From Lachnospiraceae bacterium (GTDB lineage: Bacteria > Bacillota > Clostridia > Lachnospirales > Lachnospiraceae): a stretch of DNA of 64,000 nt. The translations under genes were made by a program, and so were the position numbers. The notes beneath the pieces are model-generated. The model was given only the letters and a program-made list of their open reading frames with translations. It did no database searches and had not been told where the DNA came from. The stretch spans positions 298,001 through 362,000 of the forward strand of contig AP025573.1 of assembly GCA_022845895.1 (NCBI GenBank). The letters are read 5' to 3'. Shown here in pieces: positions 26,597-34,066 of this stretch (the first letter of the stretch is position 1; each line of letters begins with the position of its first letter).

Positions 26597-26653
26597 TTGG
26601 GGACGTAACAAAATTCAAAAGTGTTACGTCCCAAATTAGCTTTTGCCCTGTAC
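26597..26653. repeat. REP-like palindrome between yhaM and rlmD
   Basis: TTGGGGACGTAACA (26597-26610) pairs with TGTTACGTCCCAA (26622-26634) across an A-rich loop, followed by a TTTTGCCCTGTACC tail (26641-26654). The tail and the GGGGAC core recur in the element at 14297-14374, so the two appear to be members of one repeat family. It could also end yhaM transcription. Confidence 0.65.
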
Positions 26654-26677
26654 CTTTTTGGGGAAAGGAGAATTATT

Positions 26678-28159
26678 ATGCAGAAAAATGATGTAGTTAT
26701 GGTTGCGATAGAAGATATCGGAGTGAACGGGGAAGGGATAGGAAAGGTAGACGGATACACCTTATTTATCAAGGATGCTGTCATCGGGGACGTGGTGGAA
26801 GCCAAGGTGACGAAGGCCAAGAAGAATTATGGGTATGCACGGCTGATGAATATTCATACAAAGTCCGGATTCCGCACCGAACCGAGATGCGACGTGGCCC
26901 GTCAGTGTGGGGGATGCCAGATACAGGCGATGTCTTATGAACGGCAGCTTGCATATAAAAATGAGAAGGTCAGGAATAACCTCATACGGATTGGCGATGT
27001 ACCGGAAGAGTTGCTGCAGGAGGTGATGGAGCCCATCTGCGGTATGGAGGAACCGTTCCATTACCGCAACAAGGCGCAGTTCCCGGTCGGCATGGACAGG
27101 GAAGGCAATATTATTACCGGTTTTTACGCTGGGAGGACACACCAGATAATCCCTCATATGGACTGCGCCATCGGAAGAGGGGAAAACAAGGATATTCTGG
27201 AGATTATCTTAACGTTTATGAAGGAATATCAGATTCCGCCTTATGATGAGACAAGCCACAGGGGGCTTGTCCGCCATATACTGATTCGCAGCGGGCACAG
27301 GACGAACGAAATTATGGTGTGCCTCGTCATTAATGGAACGGAAGTTCCCCATAGCCATATCCTTACAGAGCGCCTGGCGGCAATTCCGGGGATGAAGAGC
27401 ATTACCTACAGCGTCAACCGGGAGAAGACAAACGTAATTATGGGCCGTGAGACCGGGCTCTTGTGGGGACAGGAGTACATCACTGATTTTATCGGCGACA
27501 TCAGGTATCACATATCCCCGCTTTCCTTCTATCAGGTCAATCCTGTTCAGACAGAACAGCTCTATGGAACTGTGCTGGAATATGCAGGCCTCAGCGGCAA
27601 TGAGACGGTGTGGGACCTGTACTGCGGCATCGGAACCATCTCTCTATTCCTGGCCAGGAAGGCAAAGCAGGTGTACGGAGTGGAAATCGTTCCCCAGGCC
27701 ATCGAAGACGCGAAACAGAATGCGCAGATAAACGGGATAAAGAATGCGCAGTTCTACGTGGGGAAGGCCGAGGAAGTGCTGCCGGAACGATATGAAAGAG
27801 ACGGAATCCATGGCGATATCATCGTCGTGGATCCGCCAAGGAAAGGCTGTGAGGAATCCGTGCTGGAGACGATGGTGAAAATGCGGCCGGAGAAGATTGT
27901 GTATGTGAGCTGCGACTCCGCTACGCTGGCCCGGGACGTGAAGTACCTGAGGGAGAGAGGGTATGAAGTGGGGAAGGTGAAGGCGGTGGATATGTTTCCG
28001 CATAGCGTGCATGTGGAAAGTATCGTGCTTTTATCTCACAATTCACCGGACAGTGTTATCAATGTGAAGGTGGAGTTTGGGAAGGGTGAGGGTAATGTCG
28101 TTGGATGCAATATTAGAGCGGGAAAAGAAATATCAGACAAGACCGAAAGTTATATATAG
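26678..28159 (+). CDS. rlmD: 23S rRNA (uracil(1939)-C5)-methyltransferase, RlmD/RumA type, with degenerate C-terminus
   Basis: 493 residues from the ATG at 26678 (AAAGGAG 8 bp upstream). An N-terminal TRAM domain is followed by the [4Fe-4S] cysteines in RCDVARQCGGCQ plus DCAIG, a SAM motif VWDLYCGIGTISLFLA, the motif VDPPRKGCEESVL and the catalytic Cys in IVYVSCDSATLARD. The enzyme methylates 23S rRNA. Up to NVKVEFGKGEG it looks like its Lachnospiraceae relatives, which I recall carrying a further basic C-terminal region; here the frame shifts and ends after about 20 unrelated residues. The catalytic part is intact. Confidence 0.9.
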   Translation: MQKNDVVMVAIEDIGVNGEGIGKVDGYTLFIKDAVIGDVVEAKVTKAKKNYGYARLMNIHTKSGFRTEPRCDVARQCGGCQIQAMSYERQLAYKNEKVRNNLIRIGDVPEELLQEVMEPICGMEEPFHYRNKAQFPVGMDREGNIITGFYAGRTHQIIPHMDCAIGRGENKDILEIILTFMKEYQIPPYDETSHRGLVRHILIRSGHRTNEIMVCLVINGTEVPHSHILTERLAAIPGMKSITYSVNREKTNVIMGRETGLLWGQEYITDFIGDIRYHISPLSFYQVNPVQTEQLYGTVLEYAGLSGNETVWDLYCGIGTISLFLARKAKQVYGVEIVPQAIEDAKQNAQINGIKNAQFYVGKAEEVLPERYERDGIHGDIIVVDPPRKGCEESVLETMVKMRPEKIVYVSCDSATLARDVKYLRERGYEVGKVKAVDMFPHSVHVESIVLLSHNSPDSVINVKVEFGKGEGNVVGCNIRAGKEISDKTESYI

Positions 28160-28274
28160 AATGCTAAAGAATATGCGGAGAAAAAATACGGCTTTAAAGA
28201 GCATACTGACAATGTATGATGCGCCTAATGTGGCAGAGAAATTAAAGCGTCCAAGAAAGATTCCACAGAAATAA
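28090..28274 (+). pseudogene. Decayed C-terminal extension of rlmD
   Basis: Pieces of the expected RlmD tail survive in different frames: SLDAILEREKKYQTRPKVIYRM, then in another frame KEYAEKKYGFKEHTDNV, then back to MYDAPNVAEKLKRPRKIPQ. In relatives these form one stretch (from memory: a segment near YKMIKEY-EAKYGFKVHTAYIAEVKRDLGLPMYDAPN, quoted here only in parts). The AYIAEVKRDLGL part is missing. The pattern fits at least two frameshifts and one deletion. Confidence 0.7.
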
Positions 28275-28387
28275 GGTAGAATTATTTGCCGGATTTTTCC
28301 TGTGATGATAAACAGTGAATGTAAAATAGTTTGTAAAAGCGATGCAATATTACGAATCAAATAGTAAATTGTGTACGGAGGGGGCTC

Positions 28388-29260
28388 TTGGAAGATAATA
28401 AGTATAAGATACGATTAGGGACATTACAGAAATTATATGATATTGGAAAAAAGATTAGTCTTATCGACGAAAATAAAAGGGCAACAACAATTCGGGCAGC
28501 ACAAGCAGAGAAAGTGGTTGAAAAAGTGTTGCTGCACTGTGGAAGTATTGTAAAATTGCTTAGTATAGATAAAGAGAATTATGCTGAATTGGATATTGCA
28601 CTAGTAGCATCTGCAGCTAGAAATATAATAGATTCAGCAAACATATATTTTTATGTTTCAGAGAGGGGAATTTCAGAGGAAGAAGTAAACCTTCGTTATA
28701 ATATGCAGATTCTTAATTATTATAAAAATATTAAAAACATATTTGGCAAATTAAATTTTTCTTTAACAAGTTCTAGAATGAGGCTGATTGATGCAGAGAA
28801 TATAAGAAACGAAATTAAGAATAGTAAAATATATTTGAATGCAGATAAAGATGAAAGAAGTTTAATGCTGTCTGGCAAACAATTAATTAATAAGCCTGAT
28901 ATGAAGATACTGAATTATAATATAGAGTCTGGTATCTATAATTTGTTATCAAATAGTACGCACAGCTTCTACATAGGATTAAGCAATAACTCTTTAAGTA
29001 AATCCGGCATATTTGCAAGCTATATTGATTTTATAATGTTGGCCATTATTGCTGTTGAAACAGCTATAATATACACTGCAAACATAATCAATGACTATAT
29101 TTTATTAAGAAAAAAGTTAGGCAATAAAATATCAGAAAACGAAAGGGTAATAGTTAAAAATTTGATGAAACCGGACTATATATATGAATACTTGGAGCAC
29201 CAGAAGGATTTTTTTGACGGTGATTTATTAGATATATTTCCATCAGTATCTCATGATTAG
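28388..29260 (+). CDS. AT-rich hypothetical protein, probably horizontally acquired
   Basis: 290 residues; I do not recognise the family. A TTG start at 28388 follows GGAGGGGG. The protein is mostly helical, rich in Lys, Asn and Ile, with a stretch FASYIDFIMLAIIAVETAIIY around residues 205-225 that could be a membrane or buried helix. Base composition is clearly lower in GC than the flanking genes, and codons such as ATA and AAT dominate. It stands alone between two decayed gene remnants (rlmD tail and ada/alkA), which marks a recombination or insertion point. No function is assigned. Confidence 0.65.
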   Translation: MEDNKYKIRLGTLQKLYDIGKKISLIDENKRATTIRAAQAEKVVEKVLLHCGSIVKLLSIDKENYAELDIALVASAARNIIDSANIYFYVSERGISEEEVNLRYNMQILNYYKNIKNIFGKLNFSLTSSRMRLIDAENIRNEIKNSKIYLNADKDERSLMLSGKQLINKPDMKILNYNIESGIYNLLSNSTHSFYIGLSNNSLSKSGIFASYIDFIMLAIIAVETAIIYTANIINDYILLRKKLGNKISENERVIVKNLMKPDYIYEYLEHQKDFFDGDLLDIFPSVSHD

Positions 29261-29380
29261 CAGTATATTACTGACTTGACCATTTGATGTTCTTAATATA
29301 GCGGCAGCTTTGGGGAGACGGAACTCAGATGGAAGAGATGACAAGAAGAATACCATGTCTGAATATGGCGGGATTTCAGA

Positions 29381-29494
29381 ATGAAAATGCTGTATAGTGG
29401 TGATAAGGATGATTCGGACGGAAGATTTTTTGTGGGAATCGCTTCTACAAAAATCTATTGCCTCCCAGTCTGCCGGGCAAAGATGCATTTTTAG
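29381..29494 (+). pseudogene. ada (AdaA) N-terminal metal-binding domain relic
   Basis: A 37-codon frame holds SDGRFFVGIASTKIYCLPVC followed by RAK, which is the start of the Ada zinc/methyl-acceptor domain (consensus DGRFFVGVxTTGIYCRPxCxAx). The first two of the four zinc cysteines are present, then the frame stops at TAG 29492-29494. The rest of the gene is gone. Confidence 0.8.
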
Positions 29495-29616
29495 AAACGG
29501 ATATTGGAATCAGGCATACACTTCCGGGTCATACGCCAAAGGAGCTGCTCACATTGTCTGAAAAATGGCGGCCATGGCGGAGTTACGCGACAATGAATCA
29601 GTGGAATAACTTGTGA
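29494..29616 (+). pseudogene. alkA (3-methyladenine DNA glycosylase II) C-terminal relic
   Basis: In a different frame from the ada relic, the bases encode ETDIGIRHTLPGHTPKELL, then LSEKWRPWRSYATMNQWNNL and a TGA at 29614. The block SEKWRPWRSYATxxxW is the signature C-terminus of AlkA. The whole catalytic HhH-GPD part is missing, so an ada-alkA region has collapsed to its two ends. Confidence 0.8.
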
Positions 29617-29645
29617 CAGTAAAGTGAAAAAAGGAGCGGTAAGAT

Positions 29646-30185
29646 ATGTATTATACTATGTGTTATGACTCTCCCGTCGGCAGACTTTTGCTTGCGGAGA
29701 GGGATGGAGCTCTTACTGGGCTCTGGATGGAAGGGCAGAAATACTATTGTGATTCTCTGCAGGGGGAAAGGTTGGAGAAAGCGGATACTGAAGTTCTGCA
29801 TCAGGCAGAAGTGTGGCTGGACCGGTATTTTAAGGGAGAGAAACCATCTGCCGGCGAACTGCCCCTTGCCCCGGAGGGAAGTGCATTCCGCAGGGAAGTG
29901 TGGAAGCTGCTCTGTGAGATTCCTTATGGGGAGGTCACGACCTACGGGGAGATATCCAAGAAGATTGCAGCAGCCAGGGGGCTTTCCAACATGTCAGCGC
30001 AGGCTGTGGGCGGTGCTGTCGGCCATAATCCTATTTCCATTATCATTCCCTGTCACCGGGTGGTCGGTACAAATGGGAGCCTGACAGGGTATGCAGGGGG
30101 CTTGGAAAAGAAGATCAAACTGCTAGCTCTGGAGGGGGCGGATATGGACAAGCTGTATGTTCCTGCCAGAGGAACGGCGCTTTAG
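29646..30185 (+). CDS. ogt: Methylated-DNA--protein-cysteine S-methyltransferase
   Basis: 179 residues. The active-site motif IIPCHRVVG is intact, preceded by the DNA-binding helix region GEVTTYGEISKKIA and AVGGAVGHNPIS. It directly removes methyl groups from O6-methylguanine and is consumed by the reaction. AAGGAG is 9 bp upstream of the ATG. It lies 29 bp after the alkA relic, so it is the surviving member of an alkylation-repair gene cluster. Confidence 0.95.
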   Translation: MYYTMCYDSPVGRLLLAERDGALTGLWMEGQKYYCDSLQGERLEKADTEVLHQAEVWLDRYFKGEKPSAGELPLAPEGSAFRREVWKLLCEIPYGEVTTYGEISKKIAAARGLSNMSAQAVGGAVGHNPISIIIPCHRVVGTNGSLTGYAGGLEKKIKLLALEGADMDKLYVPARGTAL

Positions 30186-30205
30186 GCAGGGAACAGACAT
30201 TGAAA

Positions 30206-31075
30206 TCAGAGGGATGCGTTGATATGTCTTGCCAGTTCCACCTCCATTTCAAACAGACAGGTGATCAGGCGGCATGATTCACCGAAGGCGGTGCTGCTTT
30301 GATTGGAGAGCGCCGCTTTATATAAGCCGTTTTTGACTGCCAGCCATTTTTCATAGTATTGATGTGAGAAGAACAAGGGCGCTTTTGTGGCTGCGCTGTC
30401 CTGTCCATTCAAAAAATGCCTGTATAAATAACGTCCGGTGAGCAGGCAGTCGACATATTTTGCAGGAAGGAGACGCTCTTTTTCTGATCCTTGCATCCAG
30501 ATATGAGCCTGTTCAAGAAGATGACGTAATGTTTCGGGATGGGCCATCAGCACTTCCTGCGCCTGTGCAGGCAGTGTATTATGCGTATCATTTAATGATA
30601 GGATGCGGCAGCGGTCCATATTAATGGGGATGTGGGCATACGCTTTGGGTATCAGCTCATGTGCAGTTATCGTCTGACCACTGATTCCATACGTTGGGTC
30701 GAAACAGTCGTGAAGCTCTGCGTTTCCTTTTTGGACGATAAAATAATGTGGCCCGTGTAGAAGCTTATAGAGCGGACTCCATGGAATGACACAGGCATCC
30801 ATGCCTATGATGACATAACTTCCGTCAGGTGTTTCAGCCCATCCTGTTTCCCGGTTTTCAACTGTGGTAAGAGGCGTATCTAATCTCATGCCCATAGTCT
30901 CCAGCGTTTCTTGTATCCGCCGGGAGAGAAAAACGCTGCAGATTGGGTCGTAGCGCAGATACCCTTCTGCCCAAAGCCTGGAAAAGGCGGCAGTATAGTC
31001 GAGACCAGATGCGTTGGCTATTGTAATCAGACAATCGTGATAACAGTTAAGGCCTTGGAAGTGGATTAGCTTCAC
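30206..31075 (-). CDS. BtrH-like / papain-fold cysteine acyltransferase candidate
   Basis: 289 residues with no clear common annotation. The N-terminus GLNCYHDCLITIANASGLDY and the pair HYFIVQKG (H110) and DCFDPTYG (D126) give a Cys-His-Asp arrangement (C11 or C15) like the BtrH N-terminal and C39-type cysteine enzymes. BtrH moves an acyl group from an acyl carrier protein onto an aminoglycoside in butirosin synthesis. The start overlaps the ligase stop by 4 bp, and an acyl carrier protein is the first gene, so transfer of an ACP-bound acyl group to an unknown acceptor is a reasonable reading. The C-terminal half is helical and unrecognised. Confidence 0.6.
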   Translation of the reverse strand: MKLIHFQGLNCYHDCLITIANASGLDYTAAFSRLWAEGYLRYDPICSVFLSRRIQETLETMGMRLDTPLTTVENRETGWAETPDGSYVIIGMDACVIPWSPLYKLLHGPHYFIVQKGNAELHDCFDPTYGISGQTITAHELIPKAYAHIPINMDRCRILSLNDTHNTLPAQAQEVLMAHPETLRHLLEQAHIWMQGSEKERLLPAKYVDCLLTGRYLYRHFLNGQDSAATKAPLFFSHQYYEKWLAVKNGLYKAALSNQSSTAFGESCRLITCLFEMEVELARHINASL

Positions 31076-32550
31076 TGGGATACCTCCTCATGCGTACGTT
31101 TGTTTTTGCCGGTTGTCGTTTTATCCAGCTTCTCGACAAGCCGGATGAAGCGGGGGCACTTATAATCTGCCAGATGACCGGTACACCAGCTCTGGATGGC
31201 CGCAGGCGAGGTATCCGGGGCTGCCGGGACTACGTCGGCACAGACACATTCGGTGCCAGGTGCATCCGACCTTCCGTACACCATACAGTCCTCTACGAGC
31301 GGGCAGCTCTGCAGGCATGTTTCTACCTCCTCTGGATATACGTTGAATCCCCGTACAAGCAGCATATTTTTCTTGCGTCCGCAGATATAGAGATAGCCGT
31401 CGCTGTCATAGTATCCGATATCTCCGGTGTGAAGCCAGCCGCCTCTCAGGATTTCTTCGGTGGCTTTCTTATCCTTATAATAGCCGAGCATTATGTTAGG
31501 TCCACGGACTATGATTTCTCCCTGCTGCTCTGGTTCATCCGTTATTCCACTCTCTGTTTCCAGACAGACGGTTACGCCCGGCAGCGGCACGCCTACGGAA
31601 TCCAGCTTATCTGGCGGAAGCCCCCGGAATGGCTGCGCAATGAGGGGAGAGGCTTCGGTCATGCCGTATCCGGACCAGAACCGTATATGGGGGTAGGCGG
31701 CAGACAAGCGGCTTAACGTACCGTCAGGTACTTTGCTTCCGCCAAATCCAAAATAGCGAAGAGAAGTGATGTCATACGGTATGGGGCGGCCAAGGGTACG
31801 GTCCAACAGTATGGCGGCCACAGATCCACCGTCATAATGGCTGATTCCATGCTCCTGCGCGGCCTGAAACAGAGTGTCCAACGTAAAGCCTTCGGCCATG
31901 GCATACAGCGGGAACCCACGCAGCATACAAGAAAAGAGGACGAGCAGGCCGTATATTCCTGAAAAAGGCGTACCAAGAGCATACCGGGGTGATGGATCCC
32001 GGTATTTTTCATACCCCATGTGTCGTAAATAAGCTGCTACATTGAATGCTACGTTCTGTTCGGAGAGCTCTGCCAGTTTAGGATGACCCGTAGTGCCGGA
32101 TGAAGCGAGCAGAAGCATAGGGGCGCCGGGATCGGTTCTTTGTATGTCGGGCAGCGGCTGCGGTGCAGAGCGTAAAGAATCGGTACATAAGATGGCCGGC
32201 GCATGTGCACAAGACTCGGCGGCGGCTTCGCATATAGGGCGCATGGAACGGCAGGTGATTATCGTACTTATCTGAGCTCGGTTCAGCAGGCAGGAGAGTT
32301 CCGTTGCGGCCAGATGTATGTTCAGCGGGAAAGCCATCCATCCTGCCTGAAGCACGGCGAATAAAGCAGCGAGGAAATGGCTCCCGTCAGGGAGGAAGAT
32401 TGCTGCTGTCTGTCTGCCGTCTGTATGTGGAAGAGCTGCTTGCAGCGCTGCCGCACGCTGTGCCAGTTCAGCATAGGATACGGTCTCCTCTTCGCCCAAT
32501 ACCGCCGGAAGGGTCACTTCCCATCTTGCCTGTAATGCATCTCTAATCAT
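31072..32550 (-). CDS. AMP-dependent acyl-ACP/CoA ligase (class I adenylating enzyme)
   Basis: 492 residues. Core motifs are present: the P-loop SSGTTGHPKLAE, the YGMTEASPL motif, the hinge region LHTGDIGYYDSDGYLYICGR, and the C-terminal catalytic lysine in TTGKNKRT. It activates a carboxylic acid as acyl-AMP and passes it to a thiol. It overlaps the acyl carrier protein gene by 8 bp and the cysteine-enzyme gene by 4 bp, so loading that carrier protein is the natural role. AAGGAGG lies within the upstream gene. The acyl substrate cannot be told from sequence. Confidence 0.87.
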   Translation of the reverse strand: MIRDALQARWEVTLPAVLGEEETVSYAELAQRAAALQAALPHTDGRQTAAIFLPDGSHFLAALFAVLQAGWMAFPLNIHLAATELSCLLNRAQISTIITCRSMRPICEAAAESCAHAPAILCTDSLRSAPQPLPDIQRTDPGAPMLLLASSGTTGHPKLAELSEQNVAFNVAAYLRHMGYEKYRDPSPRYALGTPFSGIYGLLVLFSCMLRGFPLYAMAEGFTLDTLFQAAQEHGISHYDGGSVAAILLDRTLGRPIPYDITSLRYFGFGGSKVPDGTLSRLSAAYPHIRFWSGYGMTEASPLIAQPFRGLPPDKLDSVGVPLPGVTVCLETESGITDEPEQQGEIIVRGPNIMLGYYKDKKATEEILRGGWLHTGDIGYYDSDGYLYICGRKKNMLLVRGFNVYPEEVETCLQSCPLVEDCMVYGRSDAPGTECVCADVVPAAPDTSPAAIQSWCTGHLADYKCPRFIRLVEKLDKTTTGKNKRTHEEVSQ

Positions 32551-32791
32551 TTGTCCGGACCTCCTTAACCTTTTGCTCCACTAGTTCTATGAGCTGCCCG
32601 GCAATGTGGCAGCCTTCCATCTCTCCCAGTTCGAAGGTAATACCGTATCGATCTTCTATATCCATCAGCAGGGAGACAAAAGAGAGAGAGTCCAGGTGCA
32701 GATCTTCATACAGATTGGTCGTATCTGTAATAGGAGCAGTAATGACGGTTTCCTGCTCTATGAGTTGTATAATGGCTTTTCGTACAGACAT
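32543..32791 (-). CDS. Acyl carrier protein (stand-alone)
   Basis: 82 residues, acidic and helical, with the phosphopantetheine site in LHLDSLSFV (Ser35). It is the first gene of a three-gene leftward operon with an adenylating ligase and a cysteine acyltransferase candidate, and starts after AGGAGG. No fatty-acid synthesis genes are nearby, so it is probably a dedicated carrier for one specialised product or protein modification. The 8-bp overlap with the ligase suggests coupled translation. Confidence 0.9.
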   Translation of the reverse strand: MSVRKAIIQLIEQETVITAPITDTTNLYEDLHLDSLSFVSLLMDIEDRYGITFELGEMEGCHIAGQLIELVEQKVKEVRTND

Positions 32792-32824
32792 GGCGGTTCC
32801 TCCTATTTTATATTGCGCAAGATA

Positions 32825-32856
32825 ACCCCGGACTTGACCGGAGACAAATCCGGGGT
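32825..32856. terminator. GC-rich hairpin between the collagen-like gene and the ACP gene
   Basis: ACCCCGGA (32825-32832) pairs with TCCGGGGT (32849-32856) over a 16-nt loop that contains a second, shorter GACCGG/… stretch. It follows the leftward collagen-like gene and precedes the ACP start. There is no T-run, so termination may be partial and the two units could be co-transcribed. Confidence 0.45.
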
Positions 32857-32869
32857 ATTTACATGATAT

Positions 32870-33760
32870 TCATTCGATATATAAGCCACCGCTTATGGAA
32901 GCGGTTATATACTGCGCTTCCGCCGTACCGGCCCCTATTATACCGAAGATAATCGTTACCAGCGTTCCAGCCGGCAGCAGGATATCTAATCCTGTCTGAC
33001 TGGCGCTGCGAATGGTGTATTTGGGGATTTCTGCGCTTCCTATATAAGGTGGAAAGTATATGATACTGTTTTGAAGCACTGTAAAGGCGAGCCTGTCGGT
33101 CTGCCCTATGGCCAGGCACATAAAGGGCCGTATGATAACACCTTCCTCCAGATATAGTTCCTGACGGTTGGCAAATACGCTGTAAATATTGCGTACCGTA
33201 CCATCATACGGCATGACAAAGGAAGAAGGGTAGGATTCACTTGTACTGATTGTGATAACACCGGAGGCCCATTCCCCAGGGTCAAATACGGAAAAATACC
33301 CGTTATCGCCACCAAAGCCTGCATAAGCAATCTGGGCCGGCGCCCCTGTACTGTCGGTACTAAGCGGGACGCCTGATGAATTTTGGTTGGAGTAGGAGAA
33401 GGGGATGGTGGCAGCTGTAGGACCCGGCTCACCTTGCGGCCCTGCAGCGCCCGGTTCGCCCTGTGGTCCTGCAGCGCCCGGTTCACCCTGGACACCGGCA
33501 GGCCCCGGCTCACCTTGCGGCCCGGCAGAGCCCGGTTCACCCTGTGGTCCTGCAACGCCTGGCTCACCCTGGACACCGGCAGGCCCCGGTTCTCCTTGCG
33601 GCCCGGCAGGCCCCGGCTCGCCTTGTGGTCCTGCAGGCCCTGGCACTCCGGAACAACAGGGAATGCAGCAGTCCGGCTGAGGCGGGCGGCAATTATTTTT
33701 ACGGCTGCAATTTGTATCACATTTATCTGGAACGTTGTCAGAATGTTCGTTATAATACAT
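32870..33760 (-). CDS. Collagen-like surface protein (BclA type)
   Basis: 296 residues. A Cys-rich head ([11 protein letters not shown] and CCIPCC, residues 14-36) is followed by 26 uninterrupted Gly-X-Y triplets (residues 38-115; units such as GPAGPQGEP and GVQGEP) and a C-terminal beta-rich domain of about 180 residues ([34 protein letters not shown]). This layout matches BclA-like exosporium glycoproteins, where the collagen part trimerises and the C-terminal jelly roll faces outwards. There is no signal peptide, as expected of spore-surface proteins made in the mother cell. AAGGAGG precedes the ATG. Confidence 0.85.
   Translation of the reverse strand: MYYNEHSDNVPDKCDTNCSRKNNCRPPQPDCCIPCCSGVPGPAGPQGEPGPAGPQGEPGPAGVQGEPGVAGPQGEPGSAGPQGEPGPAGVQGEPGAAGPQGEPGAAGPQGEPGPTAATIPFSYSNQNSSGVPLSTDSTGAPAQIAYAGFGGDNGYFSVFDPGEWASGVITISTSESYPSSFVMPYDGTVRNIYSVFANRQELYLEEGVIIRPFMCLAIGQTDRLAFTVLQNSIIYFPPYIGSAEIPKYTIRSASQTGLDILLPAGTLVTIIFGIIGAGTAEAQYITASISGGLYIE
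33416..33649 (-). repeat. Gly-X-Y coding repeat tract
   Basis: The DNA is made of imperfect 27- and 63-bp units encoding GPAGPQGEP-like blocks. Such tracts change length by slippage and recombination between strains. Confidence 0.9.
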
Positions 33761-33803
33761 AGAAATTCCTCCTTTTGGGAAGATACAAGGATTGTTTTCT
33801 ATA

Positions 33804-33831
33804 TAATTTATGCATTCAGCGCTGCATAAGT
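33804..33831 (-). promoter_or_regulatory. Possible sporulation (SigK-like) promoter of the collagen-like gene
   Basis: On the minus strand, AC (33831-33830), a 17-bp spacer and CATAAATTA (33812-33804) fit the SigK consensus AC-N16/17-CATAnnnTA. The site lies about 45 bp before the start codon. The consensus is weak, so chance is possible, but the spore-surface character of the gene makes it plausible. Confidence 0.35.
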
Positions 33832-34066
33832 GTTTGTAAAGATTCTGCCTGCAGAGATTCTTACCTGTTTCAATAGACGGGCCGGCTGGATTATAGTAGA
33901 CTGAACTTAGCGAATAAATAGAAGTTTAGAGGTAACCCGGGTAATAGAATTTTCTGACGATATCTGTTGCTGGGCATGTGGGCTTCCATCACTGACATGG
34001 GATATGGCATTGATTGATGCGATAGGGGACTATTAAACAGGCTTACAGTAAAAGGAGAATACTACC
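33832..34066. other. Intergenic stretch without recognised genes
   Basis: The whole gap between the divergent genes is 33761-34066. Apart from the candidate promoter of the collagen-like gene, I see no reading frame with a ribosome site, no terminator and no repeat. The promoter of the metallophosphoesterase should lie here. Confidence 0.5.

Noticed and set aside
28077-28274. Independent 65-residue protein overlapping the end of rlmD
   Set aside because: Its residues match scattered pieces of the RlmD tail in mixed frames, so it is treated as a relic and not as a separate gene.
33416-33649. Tandem repeats that could suggest a CRISPR array
   Set aside because: The units have no constant repeat/unique spacer pattern; they encode Gly-X-Y triplets in frame.
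33405-33680. Plus-strand frame of Gly-Ser-Pro-Cys repeats opposite the collagen-like gene
   Set aside because: The repeat is the antisense reading of GPAGPQGEP units. The minus strand has the ribosome site, flanking domains and natural composition.
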